The translations under genes and the position numbers were made by a program. A stretch of 64,000 nucleotides of DNA from assembly GCF_009831625.1 (NCBI RefSeq), contig NZ_WUUS01000011.1, positions 105,970 to 169,969 on the forward strand, in the 5' to 3' direction. The stretch comes from Halobaculum saliterrae. Lineage in GTDB: Archaea > Halobacteriota > Halobacteria > Halobacteriales > Haloferacaceae. Under the pieces are notes generated by a model that had not been told where the DNA came from, ran no database searches, and was given only the letters and a program-made list of their open reading frames with translations. Positions 34,452 to 43,325 of this stretch are shown in pieces. Within the stretch, counting starts at the first letter, position 1. Each line of letters opens with the position of its first letter.

Positions 34452-35741
34452 TCAGGTGCCGTGCTGCCACGAGCCCATGTACTCGCGCTGCTCGTCGCTG
34501 AGGTCGTCGAACTCGACGCCCTCGGCCGTGAGCTTCACCTCGGCGACCTCGCGGTCGAGCTCGTCGGGGACCTCGTGGACGCCGGCGTCGTACTCGTCGC
34601 CGTTCTCGACGAGTTCGCGGACGCAGACGGCCTGCACGCCGAAGCTCTGGTCCATGACCTCGACCGGGTGGCCGAGCGCGATGGGCGCCGCGAGGTTGAC
34701 GAGGCGGCCCTCCGCGAGGACGTTGAGCCGGCGGCCGTCGGCCATCTCGTAGGCCTCGACGCCGTCGCGTGCCTCGTAGCGGTCGACCGCGAGGTCGTCC
34801 AGCTGGTCGAGGTTGATCTCCACGTCGAAGTGACCCGCGTTCGCGAGGAGGACGCCGTCCTGCATGACCTCGAAGTGCTCCCTGGTGATCACGTCGCGGT
34901 TGCCGGTGGTCGTGATGAACACGTCACCCTGCTTTGCGGCTTCCTCCATCGGCATCACGTCGTAGCCCTCCATGTGCGCCTCCAGCGCCTTCCGGGAGTC
35001 GACCTCGCAGACGATGACGTTCGCGTTCTGGCCGGCGGCCTTCTTCGCGACGCCCTTGCCGCAGTAGCCGAAGCCGCCGACGACGACGTCCTTGCCCGCG
35101 AACGAGAGGTTCGTCGTCATGGCGATGGTGGCGAGGGAGGACTCGCCGGTGCCGTGGACGTTGTCGAACAGCCGCTTCATCGGCGTGTCGTTCACGGCGA
35201 AGACGGGGTAGTGAAGCTCGCCGTCGTCGTCCATCGCGCGCAGTCGGTGGACGCCCGTGGTCGTCTCCTCGGCGCCGCCGACGATGGAGTCGATGAGTTC
35301 CGGGTAGTCCTCGTGGATGGCCGCGACCATGTCCATCCCGTCGTCCACCGTGATCGTCGGCTCGTGGGCGATGACCGACTCGATGGCGGCGTAGTAGTCC
35401 TCGTCTCCGACCCCGCGGACGGCGTAGGAGGTGATGTTCTCGTGGGCGTCCAGCGCCGCGCTCACGTCGTCGTGCGTCGAGAGGGGGTTACAGCCCGTGA
35501 TGGCGACCTCGGCGCCGCCCTCGGCGAGCAGCTCGACGAGGTTCGCGGTCTTCGCCTCGACGTGCATCGCCATGCCGATCGTCTGGCCGGCGAACGGCTG
35601 CTCGTCCGCGAACTCCTCGCGGAGGTGGTTCAGGATGGGCATGTGCTGGAGCGCCCAGTCCATCTTGCGGCGGCCCTCCTCGCGGGCCGAGTCGGGGTCG
35701 TCGAGGTGATCGGTGACGGGCGGATACGACTGCGTACTCAT
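34452..35741 (-). CDS. ahcY: S-adenosylhomocysteine hydrolase
   Basis: 429 residues. 'PILNHLREEFADEQPFAGQTIGMAMHVEAKTA' forms the substrate end, 'CNPLSTHDDV' and 'NDTPMKRLFDN' contribute catalytic residues, and 'VVGGFGYCGKGVA' (about 220-232) binds NAD. The C-terminus is shortened relative to bacterial enzymes, as usual in archaea. It splits SAH to homocysteine and adenosine, relieving inhibition of methyltransferases. A minus-strand TATA-like box 25-30 nt upstream implies a leaderless transcript. Confidence 0.97.
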   Translation of the reverse strand: MSTQSYPPVTDHLDDPDSAREEGRRKMDWALQHMPILNHLREEFADEQPFAGQTIGMAMHVEAKTANLVELLAEGGAEVAITGCNPLSTHDDVSAALDAHENITSYAVRGVGDEDYYAAIESVIAHEPTITVDDGMDMVAAIHEDYPELIDSIVGGAEETTTGVHRLRAMDDDGELHYPVFAVNDTPMKRLFDNVHGTGESSLATIAMTTNLSFAGKDVVVGGFGYCGKGVAKKAAGQNANVIVCEVDSRKALEAHMEGYDVMPMEEAAKQGDVFITTTGNRDVITREHFEVMQDGVLLANAGHFDVEINLDQLDDLAVDRYEARDGVEAYEMADGRRLNVLAEGRLVNLAAPIALGHPVEVMDQSFGVQAVCVRELVENGDEYDAGVHEVPDELDREVAEVKLTAEGVEFDDLSDEQREYMGSWQHGT

Positions 35742-35765
35742 GTGAACAGGGTGGGTCGGCGGGGG

Positions 35766-35771
35766 TATAAT
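35766..35771 (-). promoter_or_regulatory. TATA-like box for ahcY
   Basis: The minus strand reads ATTATA 25-30 nt before the ATG at 35741, in a GGGATTATACC context. Confidence 0.55.
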
Positions 35772-35878
35772 CCCGCCGGACTCCGATCACCCGACCCGAT
35801 CGCGCTCGCCCAGTCCGGTCGTGTTCGTCCGGGTCAGACGGATGCCGACGATGGACGCCTCCCGTCGGTCGCGCCGTC

Positions 35879-37399
35879 TCACTCGTCCCGGGCCACGAGC
35901 GGGGCGAACACCCCGACGAGACAGCCCCAGACGACGTGGCCGAGCAGCGACGGCAACGTGAGGTTCGGCAGCTCCGTCGGGATCCCGACGCTGTTCAGCC
36001 ACAGTCCCATGACGACGCCCGCGGCGACGAGCCAGAGGAGGAACCCGTACGCGATCCCGAGGGGAACCGATCGGCGCGGCGATCCGAGGGCGTCCGACAG
36101 GGGAGACGCCGAGAGTCCGGCGACGAAGATCGTCGCGAAGACCGCGCTGTGAAACAGGTGTGCCACCCAACCGCTGATCGAGGCGTCGGCGCCGTACAGC
36201 GCGCCGATGACGGCGAGCGACCCGGTCGTCGCCTCCAGAACCGCGCCCATCGCGACCCCGGCGACGAGCCCGGCGACCAGCGACCGTCGCAGCGTCTCCG
36301 GCTTCACCCCGGGGTCGTTCCCGGGAGGGGCGTGTTCGCCCGTCCGGAGCAGACGGACCGCCACCCGGGTCCGGCCGGCGTCGCGAACGACCTCCACGTC
36401 CCCGCCGTACTGTGCCGCGAGGAGGTGGAGGATCGGCGCCCCGTAGTCCACGTCGTTGTGCTCGTACTCGGGGACGCCGTCGACCAGCACATCGGTCTCG
36501 CGGTCGGAGAGCCACGAGCCGGGGGCCTCGACCGCGACCGTGGCCGTCGTCGCGTCGATCGCGACGTCGACGGTCATCGAGTCGTCGCCGTCCGACGCCG
36601 GGGGGAGCGAGAACAGCTCCGACAGCAGGGTCGTGAGGTTCGAGTCCGCGCGCACCGAGACCGACCCGACGTCGTCGCCCCGAACCGCGAGGGAGCCGTC
36701 GACCGTCCCGCGCGCGGAGGCGACGGCCTCGCCGAGCGGAACCGGCGCGAGCGAGGCGTTCGTCTCCCGCGTGGACCGGATCAGGAACTCGAGCCCCTCG
36801 ATCGTCCGCTCGATGCGGTCGATCCCCGACCGGATCGCCGCGTGGCTGCGGTCGTCGTCCGGGGCGTTGCCGTCGGCGAGCAGGTCGGCGTGCCCTCGGA
36901 CGGCGGTGATCGAGTTGAGCACCTCGTGACGGAGCTTCCGGTCGAGCAGGACCACTTGGTCGGCCTGCCGCTCGAGTTCGTCCCGGTACCGGTCGGCGGT
37001 CGCCGAGCGGGCTCCGATCACCACGCCGGCCGCCCCGCCGGTGAGCACCATCGTCGCGACGACCCCGCCGAGGCGAGCGCCCATCGGACCCCCCATCGCC
37101 CCCGTCACCGCGACGAGCGAGGTCACGGCGAGGAAGACGCAGCCGACGGCGAACCATCCGGCGACGGTGCGGACGTACCGCCTGCCGTACGTCGATATCG
37201 CGAGGTTGAACCCGTACAACACCACCCCGAAGCCGAACACCAACGGGACCGTCCGCGTGGCCGTCATCCAGAGCGTCGGCGCGGCGGTCGTGTAGATCAG
37301 GTCCGCGACGAGGAACCGTGTCAGGAGGAAGGCGACGACGGCGATTAGGAGCCCGCTCGGTTTGATGACGCGCTCGTCTCCTGCAGAGGGGATCTCCAC
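35879..37399 (-). CDS. Degenerate membrane histidine kinase with extra C-terminal membrane domain
   Basis: About 506 residues from GTG at 37399. Four helices fill residues 15-130, then a HisKA-like dimerisation helix with H159 ('LRHEVLNSITAVRGHADLL'). The following ATPase-like domain (about 215-350) lacks the N-box Asn ('LLSELFSLPP') and the D-x-G-x-G loop ('VEAPGSWLSD'); only the late 'YGAPILHLLAAQYGGDVEVV' block is recognisable. Residues about 370-500 form a second membrane domain of four helices. ATP binding is doubtful, so it may act as a sensor or scaffold. No response regulator adjoins it. The start is supported by GCTTATTC 24-31 nt upstream. Confidence 0.82.
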   Translation of the reverse strand: MEIPSAGDERVIKPSGLLIAVVAFLLTRFLVADLIYTTAAPTLWMTATRTVPLVFGFGVVLYGFNLAISTYGRRYVRTVAGWFAVGCVFLAVTSLVAVTGAMGGPMGARLGGVVATMVLTGGAAGVVIGARSATADRYRDELERQADQVVLLDRKLRHEVLNSITAVRGHADLLADGNAPDDDRSHAAIRSGIDRIERTIEGLEFLIRSTRETNASLAPVPLGEAVASARGTVDGSLAVRGDDVGSVSVRADSNLTTLLSELFSLPPASDGDDSMTVDVAIDATTATVAVEAPGSWLSDRETDVLVDGVPEYEHNDVDYGAPILHLLAAQYGGDVEVVRDAGRTRVAVRLLRTGEHAPPGNDPGVKPETLRRSLVAGLVAGVAMGAVLEATTGSLAVIGALYGADASISGWVAHLFHSAVFATIFVAGLSASPLSDALGSPRRSVPLGIAYGFLLWLVAAGVVMGLWLNSVGIPTELPNLTLPSLLGHVVWGCLVGVFAPLVARDE

Positions 37400-37422
37400 G
37401 ACGGCTTCCTCTTCGAACAACA

Positions 37423-37430
37423 GAATAAGC
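37423..37430 (-). promoter_or_regulatory. TATA-like box for the degenerate kinase
   Basis: The minus strand reads GCTTATTC 24-31 nt before the GTG at 37399; supports a leaderless GTG start. Confidence 0.45.
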
Positions 37431-37551
37431 GCCCGTCGTTCGTGTATATCTCGCGCACAGCCGAGACGGGCCGGTCGTTCCCCGCCCCGTGTCGCGGATC
37501 GCGGGAGGCGACTGGTCGGCAGGGTTCGGACCGCGTTCGCGGTCCCGATCC

Positions 37552-38853
37552 CTACTCCTCGGCCCGCGCAGCGAGCGCCTCGGCGTGTTCCTGCGCCCGT
37601 TCGCGCACGTCGTCCTCGTCGAACACGAGTACGTCGCGGTCGCGCATCAGCACCTTCCCGTCGCACACCGTGTGGCGCACGTCGCTCCCGCGGGCGGCGT
37701 ACGCGAGGTGGGAGACGGGGTCGTGCTCGGGCGTCAGGTGGACGGCGTCGAGGTCGACCACCGCAAGGTCAGCGTTCGCGCCCGCCTCGATCCGGCCGGA
37801 GTCGAAGCCGAGCGCGTCGGCGCCGCCCTCGGTCGCCATCCGGACTGCGGTCTCGGCGTCGACCGCCGCGGCGTCGTCGGCCGCGAGCTTGCCGAGCATC
37901 GCGGCGTCGCGGATCTCGTCGAAGAGGTCGAGGTCGTTGTTCGAGGCGGCGCCGTCGGTCCCGAGCGCGACGGTCGCGCCCGCGTCGAGCAGCTCCTGTA
38001 CCGGCGCCATCCCGGAGGCGAGCTTCATGTTCGAGGCCGGGCAGTGAGCGACGGCGGTGCCGCGCTCGGCGAGCGTCTCGATCTCCGAGGCGTCGACGTG
38101 GACGCCGTGGGCGACCCACGTGTCCTCGGCGAGCAGGCCGAGGTCGTCGGCGTACTCGGTCGGCCGGACGCCCGCCTCGGCGTCGATCTCGTCGATGTAG
38201 GTCTCGGTCTCGTTCAGGTGGAAGTGCAGCGGGACGCCGGCCTCGCGGGCCCTCGGGACGAACTCCTCGAAGTACTCGGTGCCGACGGTGTGGGGCGCGT
38301 GGGGCATCACCGCCGTCCGGACCCGGCCGTCGGCGGCGCCGTCGTACTCCTCGGCGACCGCGACCGACTCGGCGAAGTCGTCGCGTGCGGCCTCCTCGTC
38401 CTTGCCGACGGTGACGACGCCGTGGCCGACGCGGGCGCGGAGGCCGGCCTCGCGGACCGCGTCGACGACCTCGCCGACGTGGAAGTACATGTCCGCGAAG
38501 GCGGTGGTTCCGCTCCGGATCAGCTCGACGGCCGCGAGTCGGGTGCCGACGGCCACGTCCTCGGCGGTCAGCTCCGCCTCCGCGGGCCAGATGTCCTCCT
38601 GCAGCCAGTCCTCGAGGGTCTTGTCGTCGGCGTAACCGCGCAGGAGTGTCATCGTCGCGTGGCCGTGAGCGTTCACGAGCCCCGGCATCACGAGCGAGTC
38701 GGTCGCGTCGATCGTCTCCTCCGCGTCGCCGGCGAGGTCGGGCCCGACCTCGATGATCTCGCCCGCGTCGGCGTCGATCAGCACGTCGGCGCGGACGACG
38801 TCGAACTCGGGCGTGAGCACGCGCCCGTCGGTGACGGCGAGTGTGTCGGTCAT
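37552..38853 (-). CDS. mtaD: SAH/MTA/adenosine deaminase (amidohydrolase)
   Basis: 433 residues. TIM-barrel metal ligands: 'GLVNAHGHATMTLLRG' (HxH, here H-G-H), 'LHFHLNETE', 'HCPASNMKL' and the Asp in 'LGTDGAASNNDLDLF'. These match the MtaD/DadD/Trz group that deaminates S-adenosylhomocysteine, methylthioadenosine or 5'-deoxyadenosine. With ahcY nearby, SAH or adenosine turnover is likely; exact substrate cannot be read from sequence. Confidence 0.92.
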   Translation of the reverse strand: MTDTLAVTDGRVLTPEFDVVRADVLIDADAGEIIEVGPDLAGDAEETIDATDSLVMPGLVNAHGHATMTLLRGYADDKTLEDWLQEDIWPAEAELTAEDVAVGTRLAAVELIRSGTTAFADMYFHVGEVVDAVREAGLRARVGHGVVTVGKDEEAARDDFAESVAVAEEYDGAADGRVRTAVMPHAPHTVGTEYFEEFVPRAREAGVPLHFHLNETETYIDEIDAEAGVRPTEYADDLGLLAEDTWVAHGVHVDASEIETLAERGTAVAHCPASNMKLASGMAPVQELLDAGATVALGTDGAASNNDLDLFDEIRDAAMLGKLAADDAAAVDAETAVRMATEGGADALGFDSGRIEAGANADLAVVDLDAVHLTPEHDPVSHLAYAARGSDVRHTVCDGKVLMRDRDVLVFDEDDVRERAQEHAEALAARAEE

Positions 38854-38952
38854 GCCTGTGGATCGCGGGGGTCGGCTACTGAATGCGTCGGGATCGGCCC
38901 GGAGGAACGCGGCGAGGTCGGCACAGAGGAACGCGCCGGACGACGGCCGCGT

Positions 38953-40029
38953 TCACGCGAGGAACACGACCAGCGCGACCGAGATGAACACCACCTTCAG
39001 CGCCGTGTTCACCGCGATCACCTTCGAGCCGAACTCCGGCCCCCAGACGCCGTACTGGAACGGGATCGACCGCTTGAACGTCGAGAACGCGAACGAGACG
39101 ATCCCGCCGATCAGCATTCCGGCGACCGCCTGTTCGGGCGTCAGCGTCGAGCCGATGAGCGGCGCGAACGCCGCCGCCCCCGCGGTCGTGTCGAACACGA
39201 ACACGACGATCGCGGGCACCACCGCCGCCGGCAGGCCGACGACCTCGGCGAACGGCCCGGCGACGTCGCTCGACAGCGCCTGGAGGTCCACGCGGGCCAC
39301 GAGCACCGTGACGAGGACGTATACGAACGCGAGCCGCGGCACGATCCGCCGGAGCGTCGACCACGTCGACTCGGCGGCCGTCGCCACCTTGTCGCGGAGC
39401 CCTCCGTCGGCGTCGGTGTCGTCCGCGTCCGAGTCGTCGGTACCGCCGGCCGTCGGCCCGCCGTCGGTCGCCTCCCGAACCGCCTCGGCGTCCGGACGGT
39501 CCCCCGCCTCGGCGCGAAGCAACAGCGCGCCCGCGAGCACCCCGGTGAGCGTGATCCCGAGCGCGATTGCGCCGCGGGTGCCGACGTAGAGGACGCCGGT
39601 CTCGCGGCCGAGGATGGGGATGACGACCGGGACGTAGAACGTGAACAGGTGCTGAACGAAGCCGAAGAACGTGTTGATGACGACGGCGACCATCGTCGCG
39701 CGGTCGGACAGCCGACCGGACTCGCGGAAGTCCGCGAGCATGCCGTAGCCCGCCGTCGTCGACGCCGCGGTCGTGACGATGGCGGTCCCGGCCTCGTCCG
39801 GGAGGTTCGCCGGGCCGGTGAGGTACCGCGAGAACCCAGCGATCCGCTCGACGAGGCCGAACTCGACGGCGACGTTCGCGAGGAACACGCCGACGGCGAT
39901 GAGCACCGCGATGCGCGCGACCCGCGCCGCCGCCTCGACGACGAGCGGGAGGATATCCGCGAGAACCGAGACGAACGCCGCGGGTGCCGGGAGGCCGTCC
40001 GCGACGAGTGCGGCGCCGACGGGGTCCAT
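38953..40029 (-). CDS. Nucleoside-recognition (GATE) domain membrane protein
   Basis: 358 residues. Two membrane halves of about four helices each are separated by an acidic linker (about 178-210). 'GLVERIAGFSRYLTGPANLP', 'TTAASTTAGYGMLADF' and 'GGIVSFAFSTFKRSIPFQYG' are conserved blocks of the GATE (nucleoside recognition) family. Transport is not proven for archaeal members; the adjacent deaminase makes nucleoside export or uptake a reasonable idea. Confidence 0.82.
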   Translation of the reverse strand: MDPVGAALVADGLPAPAAFVSVLADILPLVVEAAARVARIAVLIAVGVFLANVAVEFGLVERIAGFSRYLTGPANLPDEAGTAIVTTAASTTAGYGMLADFRESGRLSDRATMVAVVINTFFGFVQHLFTFYVPVVIPILGRETGVLYVGTRGAIALGITLTGVLAGALLLRAEAGDRPDAEAVREATDGGPTAGGTDDSDADDTDADGGLRDKVATAAESTWSTLRRIVPRLAFVYVLVTVLVARVDLQALSSDVAGPFAEVVGLPAAVVPAIVVFVFDTTAGAAAFAPLIGSTLTPEQAVAGMLIGGIVSFAFSTFKRSIPFQYGVWGPEFGSKVIAVNTALKVVFISVALVVFLA

Positions 40030-40158
40030 GGTCGCGTTCCGGGCGCGGGCGACAAGCCGGTTTCGCTGCGTCGGCGCACGCCGCCGCCCCGACGCCGCGG
40101 CGTCGTTCCGCCGATTCGGGCGGCGGATTTATCTTGTGGGCCGGGAAATCGGGTGCGA

Positions 40159-40647
40159 ATGCGCGGCCGAGGCCGGACGAGGACGACGGTTCGCCATCGC
40201 GTCAGCGAGCCGGCGCTGAGGGGACTCGCGGCCGGCGCCGTCGTCGTCCCGGCGCCGCTGTTCGCCGCGGCCGTCGCCGTCGACGGGTGGACCGCCGGGC
40301 TCGTGGGGCTCGCGGCGACGGTCGGCGTCGCGCTGCACGCGGCGTTCGCCGCCGCCGACGACGACGGCGGCGGCCTCTCGGCGGCCGGCGACTCGGTCCG
40401 TCGGGCGGGGCTTGCCGGCGGCGGAGCGTTCCTCGCCGGCGCGCTCCCGTCGCTGGTGGTGCTCGCTGACCTCGGCTTGGGCTACCTCCTCGCGGTCGCC
40501 GTCGTCGCCGCCGAGCTGGCGGTCGTCGCCGGGCTACGGATCCGGCTCGCCGGCGGCGACGTGCTGGAGACGGCGGTACGCGTCGCGCTCGGCGGCGCGC
40601 TCGCGGTCGCCGTCGGCGCGGGCATCGGGTCGTTGGCGGGGTTGTGA
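40159..40647 (+). CDS. Hypothetical Ala/Gly-rich membrane protein
   Basis: 162 residues with a basic start (MRGRGRTRTTVRHR) and about five hydrophobic segments. No signature motif. A TATA-like ATTTATC at 40127-40133 is 26-32 nt upstream of the ATG; GTG at 40153 is an alternative. It ends 20 nt before a convergent lipoprotein gene. Function unknown. Confidence 0.6.
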   Translation: MRGRGRTRTTVRHRVSEPALRGLAAGAVVVPAPLFAAAVAVDGWTAGLVGLAATVGVALHAAFAAADDDGGGLSAAGDSVRRAGLAGGGAFLAGALPSLVVLADLGLGYLLAVAVVAAELAVVAGLRIRLAGGDVLETAVRVALGGALAVAVGAGIGSLAGL

Positions 40648-40669
40648 TCCGGACGACCACCGTGCGGGC

Positions 40670-41314
40670 CTATCGAACGACCTCCACGAGAACGTCGTCG
40701 AGGTAGTGCGTCGCGTCCGCCTCCCAGACGACCGCGACGCCAATCGAGAGGTGGAGCTCGTCCGGGACCTCGCTCGGTCGCCACTCGAACCGGTACTCGT
40801 CCCACCCCTCGACCCGGTGGAGCGGCTGCCTGAGCCCGCCGACTGCGGTCGGCGTCTCCGGCGTCGTGACCGTCTCCGGCGGCGGGAAGTCCTCCTCGGT
40901 CGTCGGCGGCTCGGGACCGATCCGGACCGCGAGGTTCCGGAGGACGTTGAAGCTCTCGGACTCGCTCCAGGCGTGGACCGACACCCGGAGCACGTCGGCG
41001 TCGAGGTCGGTCGTGTCGATGGTCCGAGTCAGCCAAGCGATGCCGTCGTCGTAGTCGCCCTCGGTGAACACCTCGACGCTCCGGGCGCCGGAGTTGGCAC
41101 GCTCCGTCGACGGCGATATCGACCGCTCGAACTCGTCGAGGGACACCTCCGGACCGATGGCGGCGCCGGTCGTCCACGCGTCCATCCCGTCCTCGAAGGA
41201 GTCCGACAGCGTCGGCGGGGGGCGGCGTCCGACCACGCAGCCGGCGAGCGATCCGAGTCCCGCGCTCGCGAGCCCGCCGGCCACGCGGAGCGCATCGCGT
41301 CTGTGCACGGACAC
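40670..41314 (-). CDS. Secreted lipoprotein, probable carbohydrate-binding-like fold
   Basis: About 214 residues from GTG at 41314 ([19 protein letters not shown]). 'RRDALR' with a lipobox ending 'LAGC' suggests Tat export and lipid anchoring. The mature part has '[17 protein letters not shown]', '[27 protein letters not shown]' and '[17 protein letters not shown]', reminiscent of beta-sandwich carbohydrate-binding domains that describe a 'fill and bind' concave face. That similarity is by eye only. No partner enzyme is adjacent. Confidence 0.65.
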   Translation of the reverse strand: MSVHRRDALRVAGGLASAGLGSLAGCVVGRRPPPTLSDSFEDGMDAWTTGAAIGPEVSLDEFERSISPSTERANSGARSVEVFTEGDYDDGIAWLTRTIDTTDLDADVLRVSVHAWSESESFNVLRNLAVRIGPEPPTTEEDFPPPETVTTPETPTAVGGLRQPLHRVEGWDEYRFEWRPSEVPDELHLSIGVAVVWEADATHYLDDVLVEVVR

Positions 41315-41412
41315 ATCGTGTCCCAGAGCGAACAAAAATGCGCCGCCAACGCCGACGGAGCCGATCCGGATGGACAGGGTTTTCCCTTCCGGCGATGAAT
41401 CTGCCGGATACC

Positions 41413-41565
41413 ATGACCAAGAAATCCAAGGCCAAGAAGAAGCGCCTTGCCAAGCTGGAGCGGCAGAACAGCCGCGTGCCGGCGTGGGTGATGATGAAGA
41501 CCGACATGGAAGTGACCCGCAACCCGAAGCGACGCCACTGGCGGCGCTCGGACACCGACGAGTAA
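41413..41565 (+). CDS. rpl39e: 50S ribosomal protein L39e
   Basis: 50 residues starting [19 protein letters not shown], the complete basic L39e sequence ending '[11 protein letters not shown]'. L39e lines the exit tunnel. It heads an operon with L31e (the ATG follows the stop directly), aIF6, L18a, prefoldin alpha and FtsY. The upstream ATG at 41398 is not used in the family. Confidence 0.97.
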   Translation: MTKKSKAKKKRLAKLERQNSRVPAWVMMKTDMEVTRNPKRRHWRRSDTDE

Positions 41566-41841
41566 ATGAGCGCCAGCGACTTCGAGGAGCGCGTCGTCAC
41601 GGTCCCGCTCCGCGAGGCGAAGCAGGCGCCGTCCCAGGAGCGCGGCGACAAGGCGATGTCGCTCATCCGGGCACACCTGGCGAAGCACTTCTCGGTCGAT
41701 GAGGGCGACGTCCGCCTCGACCCCGCGGTCAACGAGACCGTCTGGGAGCGCGGCCGATCGAAGCCGCCGAGCTCGGTCCGCCTGCGTGCGGCCCGTTTCG
41801 ACGAGGACGGCGAAGTCGTCGTCGAAGCGGAGCCGGCCTGA
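41566..41841 (+). CDS. rpl31e: 50S ribosomal protein L31e
   Basis: 91 residues. 'ERVVTVPLREAKQAPSQERGDKAM', 'IRAHLAKHFSV' and 'NETVWERGRSKPPSSVRLRA' are diagnostic. L31e sits near the tunnel exit where SRP docks. Directly abuts L39e (0 nt) and is 3 nt before aIF6. Confidence 0.96.
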   Translation: MSASDFEERVVTVPLREAKQAPSQERGDKAMSLIRAHLAKHFSVDEGDVRLDPAVNETVWERGRSKPPSSVRLRAARFDEDGEVVVEAEPA

Positions 41842-41844
41842 GGC

Positions 41845-42510
41845 GTGCTTCGCGTTTCGTTCGCCGGGTCGTCGTACGTCGGGGTCTACGCGCACGCAGC
41901 CAGCGACTGCCTCGTCGTTCGGCCCGACGTGGACGACGACCTCGCCGACCGGCTCGAGGCGGAGTTCGCCGTCGACGTGCTGGCCACGACCGTCGGCGGC
42001 TCCGGCACGGTCGGCTCGCTGGTCGCGGGCAACGAGAACGGGACGCTCGTCTCCCGACAGGCGACCGACCGCGAGATCGACGCGCTCCGTGAGGCGACCG
42101 GCGACCCCGTCGAGCGTCTCCCGGGGAAGCTGAACGCCGCCGGCAACGTCGTGCTCGCGAACGACTACGGCGCGTACGTCCACCCCGAACTGACCGACGA
42201 GGCGGTCGAGGTCGTCGAGGACGTGCTCGACGTGCCGGTGAGGCGTGGATCGCTCGGCGGCGTCAACACCGTCGGCACCGCCGCGGTCGCCACCAACGAC
42301 GGCGTCCTCTGTCACCCGCACAGCGAGGAGCCGGAGCTGGAGGCGCTGGAGGAGCACCTCGACGTGTACGCCGACCTCGGCACCGTCAACTACGGGGCGC
42401 CGCTGGTCGGCTCGGGGCTGCTCGCCAACGACGACGGATACGCCGTCGGCGAGGACACGACGGGCCCGGAGCTGGGCCGGATCGACGACACGCTCGGGTT
42501 CATCGAGTAG
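41845..42510 (+). CDS. eif6: Translation initiation factor aIF6
   Basis: 221 residues from GTG at 41845. The five-fold pseudosymmetric pentein shows as repeats of 'xGVxxAND/HP': '[12 protein letters not shown]', '[17 protein letters not shown]', '[22 protein letters not shown]', '[22 protein letters not shown]'. aIF6 binds the 50S subunit and blocks subunit joining. Start GTG gives the family N-terminus '[15 protein letters not shown]'. Confidence 0.96.
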   Translation: MLRVSFAGSSYVGVYAHAASDCLVVRPDVDDDLADRLEAEFAVDVLATTVGGSGTVGSLVAGNENGTLVSRQATDREIDALREATGDPVERLPGKLNAAGNVVLANDYGAYVHPELTDEAVEVVEDVLDVPVRRGSLGGVNTVGTAAVATNDGVLCHPHSEEPELEALEEHLDVYADLGTVNYGAPLVGSGLLANDDGYAVGEDTTGPELGRIDDTLGFIE

Positions 42511-42666
42511 AGCGTCGCCGAGCTTGCGGGCGAGCCGTCCACGAACAGAGCGAGCCGCCGCGGACGACCGGCCGGACGGGTCGCCGTCGCCCGCCTCGCC
42601 GGGTCGAGCCGAGCGGGACCCCTGAGTCGGAAGGTACTTCCCGCTCCCGAGCCGATTTTCGGGCAC

Positions 42667-42843
42667 ATGAGCCAGTTCACTGTTAGCGGCGAGTTCCAAG
42701 CCCGAGACGGGATGCAGGCGTTCACCCGCTCGATCGACGCGGTCAACGAGAACGTCGCCCGCGAGCACGTCCTCTCGAAGTTCGGCGCCGAGCACAACCT
42801 GAACCGCACCCAGATCGAGATCGGCGAGGTGGTGGCAGAATGA
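42667..42843 (+). CDS. rplX: 50S ribosomal protein L18a (LX/L20a)
   Basis: 58 residues starting MSQFTVSGEFQARDGMQAF and ending 'NRTQIEIGEVVAE'. This is the short archaeal LX protein, too short for a 60-residue cutoff. The stop TGA overlaps the prefoldin-alpha ATG by four bases. A 156-bp gap after aIF6 contains a short inverted repeat GGAAG-GTA-CTTCC (42629-42641) and otherwise nothing I can assign. Confidence 0.95.
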   Translation: MSQFTVSGEFQARDGMQAFTRSIDAVNENVAREHVLSKFGAEHNLNRTQIEIGEVVAE

Positions 42844-43322
42844 GCCTCGGTGGTGGCGGTCAGGGTCAGCAGCAGCTCCAGCAGATATCCCAGGAGATCC
42901 AGGCGATCGAGGACGAGATCGAGGAGCTCGAGACCGAGATCGAGGACCTCCGCCAGGAGCAGCGCGACATGGACGACGCCATCGAGGCCATCGGCCAGAT
43001 CGAGACCGGGTCGACGGTGCAGGTGCCGCTGGGCGGCGGCGCGTACGTCCGCGCCGAGATCCAGGACCTCGACGAGATCGTCGTGAGCCTCGGCGGCGAC
43101 TACGCCGCCGAGCTGGAGGAGGACGACGCCGTGGACGCGCTCGAACAGCGGAAGGAGGCCATCGACGACCAGATCGACACCGTCAACGAGGAGAAGAGCG
43201 ACCTCGAGGCCGAGAGCCAGCAGCTCGAACAGCAGGCCCAGCAGATGCAACAGCAGATGCAGCAACAGCAGATGCAGCAGATGCAGCAGATGGCCGACGA
43301 GGGCGACGACGGGGACGAGTAA
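42840..43322 (+). CDS. pfdA: Prefoldin subunit alpha
   Basis: 160 residues. N- and C-terminal coiled coils (about 8-45 and 95-140) flank the beta hairpins with 'VPLGGGAYVRAEI' and 'VVSLGGDYAAELEEDDA'. The C-terminal helix ends in a Gln/Met-rich tract. Prefoldin holds unfolded proteins for the thermosome. Overlaps L18a and precedes ftsY by 3 nt, a conserved archaeal order. Confidence 0.95.
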   Translation: MSLGGGGQGQQQLQQISQEIQAIEDEIEELETEIEDLRQEQRDMDDAIEAIGQIETGSTVQVPLGGGAYVRAEIQDLDEIVVSLGGDYAAELEEDDAVDALEQRKEAIDDQIDTVNEEKSDLEAESQQLEQQAQQMQQQMQQQQMQQMQQMADEGDDGDE

Positions 43323-43325
43323 GGG

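Noticed and set aside
42510..42667. RNA gene in the gap between aIF6 and L18a
   Set aside because: Only a short 5-bp inverted repeat is visible; no tRNA, snoRNA box pair or stable fold could be supported by eye.
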